DNA from: Chlorops oryzae
Lineage: Eukaryota; Arthropoda; Insecta; Diptera; Chloropidae
Reading direction: 5' to 3'
Assembly: GCA_020466095.1 (NCBI GenBank)
Contig: CM035809.1
Coordinates: forward strand, 6,126,723 to 6,190,722
DNA length: 64,000 nt
This document shows, piece by piece, positions 1 to 11,075 of the stretch; the stretch's first letter is position 1, and every line of letters begins with the position of its first letter. The notes under the pieces were generated by a model. The model had not been told where the DNA came from, did not search any database, and was given only the letters and a program-made list of their open reading frames with translations. The translations under genes were made by a program, and so were the position numbers.

Positions 1-81
1 ATAAGATTTCTCTATGGTTTTTATCCAAGAAGATTGTCTTATTGAAACCATAGAGAGAAAATTCTCTATCTATTATTCATA

Positions 82-311
82 CAGCCCGATTCTGAATATT
101 CCGGGAGAACGAGTTCTCGGGGAATTTATTTCTCTCGAGACCAAAATTCTCCTCTTTCAAATAGATAGGGTAAGGAAAATTATGGGTATGGGTCAAATAT
201 CCATTCCCCATCAAATTTCTTCTCTCAAATATTTAAAAAAAAAGAAGTTTACTCTTGAGAAAAATAAACTTCCCGGGAATTCTTTCTCCGAGAATAATCA
301 GAATCGGGCTG
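82..311. mobile_element. MITE, PIF/Harbinger-like (copy 1)
   Basis: The two ends form an inverted repeat of roughly 40 bp, beginning CAGCCCGATTCTGA on the left and ending TCAGAATCGGGCTG on the right. ATA is found on both sides (79-81 and 312-314), which fits a 3-bp target duplication. The interior is AT-rich and has no transposase. Assignment to Harbinger rests on the 3-bp duplication and the GCCCG-type end, so the superfamily is an inference. Confidence 0.6.
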
Positions 312-1630
312 ATAGTTTAAGCAGATTTCTCATAAAATCGCTGAATATGGGGATCTTATCGATCTTATGGGGTCATATTTTCCTGTGTGTGTCTTTTCAT
401 TGTAAATTAAATGTAAACATAAAAATATTTCGTTTTTCAATTTTCATTGAATGCGTTTGTTTATATTTCCCCAAGATTTTCTTCTGAAATTTCTGATTCT
501 CTCTGCCAGTGGATAGCAAAGTTTATCTTTGCAATTAATGATTGCCACATTGCGATCGGCACTATTTTTGAACGCTTCGCAAACGACTTTCCCCCTTCAG
601 ATGAGAGTGAGTGTGTGGCTGTTCGGTTCGATTGTTTATACAAATTTTCTTAATTATTGAAATGATGAGAGCTGAAGGGAAGGAAAACTTTTGATAACAT
701 CGAAATTATTAAAGATTGTAAAATCTGTATGCAAATCAATGGAATGCGAAGAAATGCCTTACTTTTATCTTTTTCAACACCTCCTGTGGCCTTTCTTTCA
801 TTGATAACGAATCGGCAAGAGCTATGAAGCAGGAAGAGAATAAAAGTTATACCACAATTTCAGTATTGGATGGTTCCTTCGTACCTTTTCACATATACTT
901 TAACAGCGGTCTTCGTTTTTAATCAAATTTTTCTTAAAGAAATTTACAAAAAGTTGAATGAAATGAGGCAACTTGCACTTTTTTGTCCTTCTGATGTAAT
1001 TTCTTAACTTTTATTTATTTTTAATAACTTTTCAATCCGATTCAATGCCCACTTACTTAAACAACGACAATATTGTAGCAAAAGAAATAATTAGAATGAA
1101 CTTGGTTTCTGAGTTACTTATGAATAAAAATGTTCGAAATATTTGACGGAGGAGTAAGGAAGAATTTGAAAGCATTTAAAACACCTCTCCCACACAAAAG
1201 AAGGATACTACTTGACTGAAATATATGAGATTGAAGCAAGAATGATAAAATATAAGATTACGATATGCGCAGATTTCACTTTTATACGAGCACTTGTGAC
1301 GTTTTTGTTGGTGCTGCCACAAAGTTGCATAAACTTTTTAAAATATTTTTTTTTAATTAGTTAAAGTTATCAAATTTTTTTTTAATTGATCATTTTACAA
1401 GAATATCTTATTTTAAGGATGATGGAAGTGTGTGAAAACCAGGTTTTGTGAAAGTTGTATGTTTTTCGAAAGTCAGTGGCAACGCTGTAAACACATAAAT
1501 ATTTAATTAAAATTTTTCATCTTGAAAATTTTCATCTGTCAAAAATTTCTAATAATTTCAACCAATCAGAATATTTTTAACGCTACGTCACACGTGTACA
1601 TGCGCAGAAGAATCAATTTTTGAACTCTGA
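312..1630. other. Non-coding AT-rich stretch
   Basis: No convincing exon or RNA gene is visible. The part from 430 to 650 is the left-most segment that matches the second duplication unit (25570-25740). Weak inverted similarity between about 1265 and 1610 (TGCGCA and GTGACGT motifs facing each other) could be an old MITE but is too decayed to call. Confidence 0.6.
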
Positions 1631-2021
1631 GGCCCGATATTACAGTGCATACTTAAGGTCTCTTTAGCACTTAAGTAAAGCTTAAGTGTGTAAAGCATTT
1701 TAACAGTACAAATTTTAAGTGCTCCTTATATGCTAGCCACACGTAGATCGAAATTGAGCAATTTCAAAACAAAATTGAAATTGCCTCAATGTGTGGCAGG
1801 CATATTAAATAAACTTTCAAATTAATTTAATGAACGAGTTTCACTAACTTTACGAATTTAAAAAAATTATAAACAAAAAATATAGGTTTTTTCAAATGTT
1901 GCCTACCGAAAACAATTTTCGTGAGTTTTGGATAAAAATTGACTATTAATCCGCTTGACACTTAAGGTGTTCTTAAGTCTTCAAGCTTCCTTAACTTAAG
2001 TATACACTGTAATATCGGGCC
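1631..2021. mobile_element. MITE, PIF/Harbinger-like (copy 2)
   Basis: This is a 391-bp element with terminal inverted repeats of about 30 bp. The left end reads GGCCCGATATTACAGTG and the right end CACTGTAATATCGGGCC; both continue into ATACTTAAG-type sequence with one visible mismatch. TGA flanks both sides (1628-1630 and 2022-2024), consistent with a 3-bp target duplication. TTAAG motifs recur near both ends. A small internal palindrome (about 1733-1798) shares the motif CACACGTAGATCGAAAT with a sequence near 15840. No transposase is present. Confidence 0.78.
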
Positions 2022-2038
2022 TGAGTGTCGTACCCTTA

Positions 2039-2415
2039 GGCTAGGCGCCGACTACTCAATTTTTAGTTGGCCAATTTTAAGTTGTGTGCTTGTGGCACAC
2101 AGAACTATATGAGAACGCGCCGACATTCCAATTTTTAGTTGATCCAATTAAAAATTTGTGTTTTGCCACAAATTTTAAATTGGCCAATTGTGTTGTGTTA
2201 CAAACGTTCTTATGGAGCCGCGCACACTACTCAATTTTTAGTTGGTAATGTTCCATAAGCACATGGTACCGAATAATTAATAAATTATTAAGTAATTTAT
2301 TAATAATAAATTGATTTAATTGAAAATACCCAATTTTAAATTGTATAGTCGGCGCGAACAGCACTTTTCCAACTAAAAATTGGCCAACTAAAAACTGAGT
2401 AGTCGGCGCCTAGCC
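2039..2415. mobile_element. MITE, PIF/Harbinger-like with TTA duplication (copy 3)
   Basis: This is a 377-bp element with inverted repeats of more than 40 bp. The outer end is GGCTAGGCGCCGACTACTCA on the left, mirrored on the right with one mismatch. It is flanked by TTA at 2036-2038 and 2416-2418, the TWA target duplication typical of PIF/Harbinger elements. Internally it repeats the motif CAATTTTTAGTTGG several times in both orientations. It starts only about 14 bp after the preceding MITE. No coding capacity. Confidence 0.82.
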
Positions 2416-2472
2416 TTATAATCTTATATCCTTGAGATTGAAGCAAGTTTTCTCTTAAATTTCAGTGTTTTT

Positions 2473-2735
2473 GTCATTTAATCTTTCCTCTTTTGCAAGA
2501 TTTTTTCCAATTGTTTCATCTTTTACTTTAAAAACAAGTTCAAGTTTCTAAAAAAAATTCAATATACCTTCATTAATATTTATAGCTTTTTCCTACGATA
2601 TGCTGTCATTTAATCTTTCCTCTTTTGCAAGAGGTTTTCCAATTGTTTCATCTTTTATTTTAAAAACAAGTTCAAGTTCCTAAAAAAAATCAATATACCT
2701 TCACTAATATTTATAGCTTTTTCCTACGACATGCT
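2473..2735 (+). repeat. Two-copy direct tandem repeat, about 132 bp unit
   Basis: Positions 2473-2604 and 2605-2735 are two head-to-tail copies that differ at only a handful of positions. Each starts GTCATTTAATCTTTCC and ends with a TTTTTCCTACGA(T/C)ATGCT tail. The sequence is AT-rich and non-coding. Confidence 0.9.
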
Positions 2736-4311
2736 GGTTGTTGAAAAGTGGCGTATGAGCTAGCTTCGAGTGTCACAAGCGGATGTGTTCTATTATTTTG
2801 GAGGATATCAGTAATGTATGTATGTATTTGTTTAATTTGAAGTCAGTAGGCTGAAAAATGCAAAAGCTGATGCTCCCCTCTATATCGTGGACAATTTTTG
2901 TCTAACTTACAATAAAATTTTTCTTAATTGGTTTCAAACAACCCACGATGGGAAATTTGATTAGTCTGCTTACCCTCCTTTTATTTTTGTCGCAAGCATG
3001 TGTGGGCTCGTTGCACTGTACGGCGCCCCAACCAAATTTGGCTTTGACTCCTATAAGCTCATACATACACTCACACATGCACGCATTTATTTCCTCATTC
3101 GTCAATGCGCTATACTCAGAGAAATGTTTCCTATAGGCACTTGAGACCTCACTTAAGAGCATGTTTAAAGCGATTCAAGAGCGCACAGAAAATTTATTGC
3201 CTTCAGGAAGTCATCGGATGTCTTTTGAGGTGTCGTAATTCGTGTCGAAAGTTGCTTTTGTTGCGCTGACCAAATTAATGACAATTCACGGGGAACGAGC
3301 TTAACAGCTGCGTACCTACTACGACAATTTCGTCTTTAATGAATGCTTTACATATTCTTGATTTCAATTTTCTTCAAATGAAATTTCCAAATTTTCATTT
3401 TCACAAACAGTAAAGCCAAATTTACTGTGGAAAACCTTTCTTGTTATTTGCAAAAGCGACAAAGGAAGAAACATAAATAACGACAAAACGATAGCACTTG
3501 CCGCCTTTTCAGAGAATGAATAGTTGCAAAGGGCTTAATGTCGAGAATAAGAGTAAATTGTTTCCATATACACATATGTATACTCAATTTATAGGTAGAT
3601 ACCTATCTATTCAATTTTTCTTATCTTTTCTTTTTTTCCCGCTTCTGTTTCTTTATCGCTAATTAAGATTAATTTTATTTTACTTGGAGTTGAATAGAGC
3701 ACTCTTTGTATTTGATGATAAAATGATATTGATTAAATGTATTTTTTCGAGAGAAAATTTAATTAACGATATAGCAGATGCTGAAGCATTTATTCTTGAT
3801 GATCACAATCTGTTCTTTAATTCTGTTGTGCTTATGAAGAGATTCGTCCTTCATTAATAACCAATGGGAGGCAAAAAAAAAACACTCAAAACAAAGTTAA
3901 TTCTTCCTTCGAACAGAACTTATGAGAACGATGTTTGTTCCGGTTGGGTGATTCGTTTTCAAAAGAGTGGCTAAGAGACAGAAAATACGTGATAATATCC
4001 TTAAAAAGATTATTCGACCTTTCCATCTTTCGAAGGTAAATTAATGGCTTGTTCGATGGATGACTATTAAGCTTGTCAAAACGGCTAATAAATAGAATTT
4101 ATATATTCACTTAGATTGATTTCCGACAAATTTCCGTCCTTGCCAAAATAAATCCCAATTTATCGTTAAATTTTCCCCCATCATAAACTCTCCAAAACAG
4201 ACACTTTTTGGCGGATGTAAAGAGATGAAGTAATAATATTTGGTACAGATTTGAAAGGCAGCTGAAAAAAAAAAAAAATTCATGACAGGCATTCCATTTC
4301 ATTTGAGCTTT
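2736..4311. other. Non-coding stretch with strongly conserved right part
   Basis: No exon is supported. Short frames here lack codon-like structure or conservation. From about 3690 to 4311 the sequence matches 26185-26788 in the second unit with few differences and continues up to the Helentron insertion point at 4311/4312, where the second unit runs straight on. Confidence 0.6.
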
Positions 4312-5189
4312 TTTATACCCGACACACTCTGTGTCGAGGGTATATTGCGTTTGTTGGGTTGTGTGTAACACCCAGAACCAGTCGAGATAGACCATACAAA
4401 ATGTATATAGAAATTATCAGCGTCACCAGGAGATTCGATTATACATGTCCGTCTGTCTGTCTGTCCGTCTGTCTGTCTGTCCGTCTGTCTGTGTACAGTT
4501 ATCTTATCGAAGGAGTTGAGCTATCTTGACAAAATTTGGTATGCGTGATCACGGGGACATGAGTAAGAACAAGTTCGAGAATGGACCCGATCGGACCATT
4601 TTTAGGGGTACCTCCAGTACTAGGGTCTGTTACGAAAATCACAAAAACTGCTCTAAAATCGAAGTTTTTCAAGATATTTTGATGAAATTTGATATTTGAA
4701 CATGTTTAAAGGCAAGTAACATGATTTCAAAAAATTGGAAAAGTGGGCGTGGCTGAAGGGCGTTTTTCGAAAATTGTCTTCCACACCCGAAATTCAAATG
4801 GGACTTGAACGAAATTTGGCATGTATGCTTCCTTTCTATCCATAAACTTCCTGTCCAAACATTTTTTTGATAGGTCTATTATTAAGGATACCTGCAGTGC
4901 TAGGGTCTGTTACAAAAATCTCAAAACTGCCCCAAAATCGGACTTTTTGAAAATATTTCAATGAAACTTAGAATTTGAGCGTATATTTAAGCCTCTGATT
5001 AGATAATAAGAAAAATGGAAAAGTGGTTGTGTGAAAGGGGCGGTTTTCATAAAGAAATTTAACAAAAATCGGTATATGGGGCCCCTAATGGCCTTAAATA
5101 CATCGTGATATGAAAAATTGTTTGAACATGTGTGTCTGTGTCGGGTATTCTATTGTCAGGCTCGCCTGACTATAACACCCTTACTTGTT
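4312..5189 (+). mobile_element. Non-autonomous Helentron/DINE-1-like element, family A, copy A1
   Basis: The 5' end reads TTTATACCCGACACACTC, with a short hairpin GACACA-CTC-TGTGTC, followed by GAGGGTATATT. A (GTCY)n microsatellite occupies 4447-4492. Near the 3' end a hairpin GTCAGGC-TC-GCCTGAC (5155-5170) is followed by an ACCCTTACTTGTT terminus. There is no transposase frame. In DINE-1/Helentron-type elements this combination of subterminal inverted motif, GTCY array, 3' hairpin and insertion between T residues is diagnostic. A nearly identical copy lies at 6291-7211 and a 5' relic in opposite orientation in HGH1 intron 2. Confidence 0.85.
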
Positions 5190-6290
5190 TCTTACTATAT
5201 CCAACATTTAAATCGGAAAAGTAACAAGCTCAAGAGTAAGCATTATAAGAGAGAAGTCTTAACGCTCTCGGATTGTCGTATTCTGAGTAATTGTGATCGC
5301 GTTATTCATTTTGCTCTTATGCCAAATGAGCCGAAGTTTCGATAAGTTCAAATTACCAACAATCTCTTTTCATCCCCTGGCATAGTGTTGTCTAATATAT
5401 TGCAAGAAATAAGAAAAATCAGTGAGTTTGAGTCAATCGATAGGCGAATGCATTTTTGTGGAAATAGATTTTGGGATATAAAGTCAAAAAGCATTGGATT
5501 CAATTGACTTGTTGCTGGTCATTTGTGAATCAAGAAAGAACGATTGAACAGAATTCATTTTCGAATGACAAGATTCAAAATTGCTTCTCGTTTTGAGCTT
5601 GCATATTAATCATTGAATCCATTTAGGAAGTCCAAAGATCGACTTTTTGAAAACTGAAATTTAAAATCACATGGAAATTTACAAGATCAAGCTATATGAT
5701 GTTAAAATTGCACGTAGAAATGAATTAAAAGAGGTCGTTATGAAAAATCTTTAGAGAAACTGAAAAAAAAAAAAACTGAATAAGACGAGCTCTGAGGAAA
5801 TTATTAAAGATTCGAAGCATATCCACCCTAAATTATTTCGCTGAAACCCCAATTAATATCAGTCCGACAGGAGAGAGTTCTTTATGAGGAAGCAGTTAAT
5901 GAAACCTCCCCGTGAAATTTGAAAAACTAAATTCGCCGACATAATTTTTCCACAGAAACACAATTTTTGTAAGACTCCATCAATTTTTACGCTGCAATGT
6001 GAATCTAGGTTTTGCCATTGAAACCAAATAATCGTGACAACGCCAACAACTTAAAAATCCAAAAAATCATACAGGTAAAAACCAAAAAGTTTTCAAATGG
6101 AAAAAAAAATTACATTTCGAAAGCTTATCTTCAAGGAAATCCATTATTGTGGTGAAAACAATGGCAAACGTATGGCTTCAGACACATTGTAAACATAATT
6201 TTTTTTTGTGCAGAAACATTTCTGGAATATTGTGATAACAGGATTTTGATAATAAGGAATTTATCTACTCAATTTAAAAGCTTCGTCATT
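5190..6290. other. 1.1-kb passenger segment between two Helentron-like copies
   Basis: This segment sits between two directly oriented family A elements and is missing, together with both, from the paralogous position at 26788/26789. It is AT-rich with no recognisable exon and has no clear match elsewhere in the window. It was probably acquired together with the flanking elements, or inserted between them. Confidence 0.55.
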
Positions 6291-7211
6291 TTTATACCCG
6301 ACACACTCTGTGTCGAGGGTATATTGCGTTTGTTGGGTTGTGTGTAACACCCAGAACCAGTCGAGATAGACCATACAAAATGTATATAGAAATGATCAGC
6401 GTCACCAGGAGATTCGATTTAGACATGTCCGTCTGTCTGTCTGTCCGTCTGTCTGTCTGTCCGTCTGTCTGTCTGTCCGTCTGTCTGTCCGTCTGTCTGT
6501 CTGTCCGTCTGTCTGTATACAGTTATCTTATCGAAGGAGTTGAGCTATCTTGACAAAATTTGGTATGCGTGCTCACGGGGACATGAGTAAGAACAAGTTC
6601 GAGAATGGACCCGATCGGATCATTTTTAGGGGTACCTCCAGTACTAGGGTCTGTTATGAAAATCACAAAAACTGCTCTAAAACCTGAGTTTTTCAAGATA
6701 TTTTGATGAAACTTGGTATTTGAACATGTTTAAAGGCAAGTAATATGATTTCAAAAAATTTGAAAAGTGGGCGTGGCATAAGGGCGTTTTTCCAAAATTG
6801 TCTCCTACACCCGAAATACAAATGGGACTTGAACGAAAGTTGGCACGTATGCTTCCTTGATAGCCACTAACGTCCTCCCAAAAAAACGTTCGATAGAACC
6901 ATTATTAAGGGTACCTCTAGTACTAGGGTCTGTCACAAAAATTTCAAAAATGCCTCAAAAGCGGACTTTATTGAAATATTTCCATGAAACCTAGAATTTA
7001 AGCGTATATATAAGGGTTCGATTAGAATCCCAAAAAAATTGAAAAATTGGGCGTGGCAAATGGGCGGTTTTTATAAAGAAATTTAACAAAAGTCGGTATA
7101 TGGGCCCTATATGTCCTTGAACACCTCTTGATATTAAAAATTATTCGAACATAAGTGTCTGTGTCGGGTATTCTATTGTCAGGCTCGCCTGACTATAACA
7201 CCCTTACTTGT
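6291..7211 (+). mobile_element. Non-autonomous Helentron/DINE-1-like element, family A, copy A2
   Basis: It has the same structure as A1: 5' end TTTATACCCGACACACTC, a longer (GTCY)n array at 6427-6516, 3' hairpin GTCAGGC-TC-GCCTGAC at 7178-7193, and terminus CCCTTACTTGTT. The frame reading VCLSVRLSVCPSVC is only the translated microsatellite. The element ends exactly where similarity to the second duplication unit resumes (ATTTGA at 7213). Confidence 0.85.
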
Positions 7212-7212
7212 T

Positions 7213-9619
7213 ATTTGAAGAACAGTTTCAATATGATCCTAAATAAGCCTCCGAGAAACTCGTGACAACAATGCTAGTTCCCCAATTTCGAAATCGAATT
7301 CATATAAATTCCATAGATAATAAGGTTTTATATCATATATTTCTTTCTTCAGCATTCCCGTTGTATACGTAACGTCCATAGACGTTCAACATACGTCCAT
7401 GCTCTTTGCATAAGTGAAGAATTTGCGGGTGCTTTCTATCCAATGAATTATATTGGGTTTCTTTTTAAAATTGAAAAATTAATGATAAATCTTCCCACAT
7501 TCATTAATCAAATTACCTTTCCTATACAAAAGCAGACCCTATGGCAATAAAAATCCGTCATGTAATGTTTCTTTGAAAGTTTGAATGAATGAATTTTCTT
7601 CACAAAAATCCTTATATTGCTTTAATCCTTCCCACATATGCAAAAACGAATGCGTAGTCATTTTTGTGTTGCTTACAAGCGGAAACGCAAGCTTGACGGT
7701 TGCCTCCATACTCAGTTTTATTTCAATTGTGCTCGTAATTCAGCAGAAATTCGTGTTTCCTATTATCATTCTCATTGAGACGCACAGTCGATAAAAAGCT
7801 TATATGTATATAACGACAACTCTAATAAGACGAAAATGAATAATATTTTATGGGTGTGTGTCAATTTTAGGAAGTGAAATACAGATATAAAAGTTCAAGA
7901 ATAGTTGTGATGGGAAAATCATTTCCATTTGAATTTCTCATCTGACTACATGAGAGGTTGACCGTTGTTGTCCTCAGATTGATTTATTCGTCGGCAGCAC
8001 AATGAAGGAAAAAAAACAAGAAACAGTTAAGGAAAGAACACAGATTGAAAAGAAGCTTGAAAATTTCTGGGCGCACCGAGCATTTCTTTACATACATGAA
8101 TGGTGTTTCGAGTTGTTCTAGATTTTACAAACAACCGCACAAACGCGATATACCTGAGATATGTGCTGAGTATAAAAATTTCCAGAAAAATAAGATGTTG
8201 TAAGCAGTGACCGTATTTTTTTAATATGAGCGTTTCTTTGAAGGGATGCGTTCGAAGGACTTTTTTTACATCCTTTTTGAAAACAACCAATAAAAAAATT
8301 CCATCTCAAAGACATTAACATGCCTCTTTAATTCATTTGTGATCCTTGCCTTTTTTCGTTTTTCTACTTTCCATGTGTAACAACCTCCCAACAAGTGGCA
8401 GCAAACATAAGACCCATTTTTTCATGTTGCTTTCAACATCTGTGGCACACAAATGTGGCGTGTCGCCGATCCCATGGCAATGAAAATTTTCAGCAGAAAT
8501 TGAAAATAGAACAAATTTCAAAAGAACCAAATTCTTCACAAGGACACATTCGATGGTTGAAAGAATAAAGAAAAAGAAACGAAGTTATGCGAAACGCTTT
8601 TGTGGGCGGCTTGGGCTGAGTAATTGCGCGTAGTATTTGCCTTTACAATATGAAGAGACACCAATAAATACGGAAAATGCGTTGGCAATTCATTTCAAAG
8701 ATTCCTTGTAATTTTGTATAAATTCTTTCTTACGAACAAATCCCCCATTATTATGTTATTTTTGTGACGTCTAATTTGGGAATAATTTGCGGAATCCAAC
8801 GAAATTATCGTTTCGTTTTGCGTGCTTCCCTCTGGAATTCAAAGTGAAATTAGTTCCATCAAGAATGTTTCGCTCATTCAAAACCTGTTCCTTGATACAT
8901 CGTTCAAATGAACTAAATATTTTGTAAATTCGGCAGCACGTTGGCAGCTTGACAGGCTATTCTGAAAGACTTTCGTGGATTTTTAATTCTCCATTGCAAT
9001 TTCCGCTTTTCAAATACAAAACACTGAAATTTCGTTGTTCCTGTTTCAGTCGTGCGGCATTGAGCTCGAGATTTCCCAGTGCTCGCCACACCCGCAGCCA
9101 AGTTGTCGTGCATCGGAGCGTCAAAAAAATACAATCGAAAGGGAGCTAAAGTTTCTACCCGTATTACTACTAAAGACTTTAAAGAACTATAAATGGCCGC
9201 ACTCCTCTTCCACTCGGCAGGAGCACTTCAATCGATAAGCTTAAATTAATCATCAGCTCTGCTGTTGGTTGAGTGAATTGAACGAGGGAAAATACAAAAA
9301 AATTCTCGGATTTTCATGTCGACGCGAGTTGTGATAATTGGGCACTTGTGTGTGAGTTTTTGTGTGTCATTGCGACTGTTGGTCAGAGTTGATTTGCGGG
9401 TCCCTTCAAAAAGAGCAACATTTTAGATTGCGTGTTTATAAAAGCGATGAAGTGCTCCATCTTTTTCTGAAGCAAGATTATATTTTGCAGTGGCAAACAT
9501 TTTTGTCGTCCTAATAGCCTGTTTTTCTATCCACCTTCAGCAGGTCAGTTTGGTGCGAATCTTGCAACAGCAAGAACTAACCCGAGAATTGTATAATACG
9601 TCTGCCATTTCGTAGCGTT
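7213..9619. other. Non-coding stretch of duplication unit 1
   Basis: No exon is supported. Segments 7213-7650, 8280-8530 and 8920-9480 align to 26790-28140, 28220-28425 and 32930-33430 in unit 2. Unit 2 carries a TIR element and two mariners in between that are absent here. The ATATGC at about 7637 is the empty site for the unit 2 TIR element. Confidence 0.6.
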
Positions 9620-10165
9620 CTACAGGGGCGTACGCAGAGAAAGAGTGCTCTGGTAGTGCTTATGTTGGCCAAGATGATAGATTGAGCAATTATAAGACAT
9701 TAGCCAAAAAATTTTGGGTGGTTTTTTGGAAGATTTGTGGGTTTATGAACCAAAAACCAAGAAAATCCCAAAAATTTATGACTTCCGATTTCTATCAAAA
9801 ATTATATATAGAATGAGTGTCAAATTCCAAGAATTTTTGCGTTAATAATTTTCAAAAAACTAATGACAACTAGTGTGTTTTGGACCAGTTTGGAACTAGA
9901 CCCAATTGGAACAACTTGTCATCAGTTTTCACAAAAAATTTTATCCCGAAGATTCATAGAATTTGGAACTTATTCTATATATAAATTTTGATCGAAATTG
10001 GAAGTGATAAATTTTTGGGATTTCATTGGTTTTTAGTTCATAACCCACTAATCTTCTAAAAAATAAACCCCCGCCCTCCAAACTTTTTTGGGCTAATGTC
10101 TTAGAATTGCTCAGTCTACCATCCTGGCCAACACAAACACTACCAGAGCACTCTTTCTCACACCC
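9620..10165. mobile_element. Long foldback (inverted-repeat) element
   Basis: Two arms of roughly 200 bp face each other. The left arm starts at about 9637 with GAGAAAGAGTGCTCTGGTAG; the right arm ends near 10165 with CTACCAGAGCACTCTTTCTC. Arms run through about 9840 and from about 9950, with small mismatches and indels. A roughly 100-bp unpaired middle separates them. No coding sequence. If transcribed, it would fold into a long hairpin RNA. Outer ends resemble GGGGCGTACGCAGAG, but a clean target duplication is not visible. Confidence 0.8.
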
Positions 10166-10789
10166 TCAAATTAACCAAATTTGTATAGAGGAAAATGCAT
10201 AAAATTGTTTGTTCATATTCAGCACAATGATGAAGAACTAGGAGAGAATTATGTCCGAAAAAATTGGAATCATTTTCCAACAGCAACACCCAGAAGCAAT
10301 GGGTTATCGTAACTTGATTACGGTATGGTGTAGAGGATTTAAATTCAACGTTTAGATTGACCTTGAACAAAATTGAATTAGAGCGTAAATATCTCGTCGA
10401 GAAACAGAGTGTATCAAAACCGAGCTTGCCTGATTGTAGCTGTCTGACTTATGCCTTCTCACAATCGGTAACGATTCATTTGTGTAATTGCACCCATACA
10501 AGTACTCTTCCATTCTATATACGCATTGAAGCAATAACCTTCCTTCGAGTAAGCTGTGTGATCGTTGAATTGCTGAATGGAATGGTTAATGGCACAATAA
10601 AGCAAAGGTAAACGAGCAATTGACGTAGGCAGAATATTTAATTAAAGGGAATCGATCCAATATAAGCGAATATAAATCTGCACATATAGAAATTTTATAA
10701 ATCTTTTGAAGTAAGCATTCGATGATAACAGTTGCATAAAAGCTTTCTGTGCTTCTCAATGGCTATCCAATATTTTCTAGTTAAGACCT

Positions 10790-11075
10790 TTATCGAGTAG
10801 GCATGAACTTTAAAAGTCCATATAAAAAAAGATGCGATTAAAGCTTGCGATATGAGTTTTCGCACTCACTAAGCAGACCCATATCCAGGACGAGCTAAAT
10901 CAGTATTGTGATATTAACATCAGGGTTGAAATTTTTCTTACTTTTGGAGAAGGAGACTAGCTTAGTAGGCCCATGAAGTATTCGACATTTTTTTTTCACC
11001 GCGAGGTGGTATAGGGCGTAAAATACATATATCGCAAACTCTACAAGGATAAGCGCCCGGAATTGAACCTTGTGA
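10790..11075 (+). repeat. Dispersed repeat, copy 1 (partner near 51725-52030)
   Basis: This stretch resembles 51725-52030 in the same orientation, sharing AAAGTCCATATAAAAA, CCATATCCAGGACGAGCTAA and ATCAGGGTTG in order. The two copies are not at corresponding positions in the tandem duplication, so this is a separate dispersed repeat, probably a fragment of an unidentified mobile element. Confidence 0.6.

Noticed and set aside
6338..6553. Frame rich in VCLSVRLSVCPSVC, resembling a cysteine-rich peptide
   Set aside because: It is the translated (GTCY)n microsatellite of element A2.
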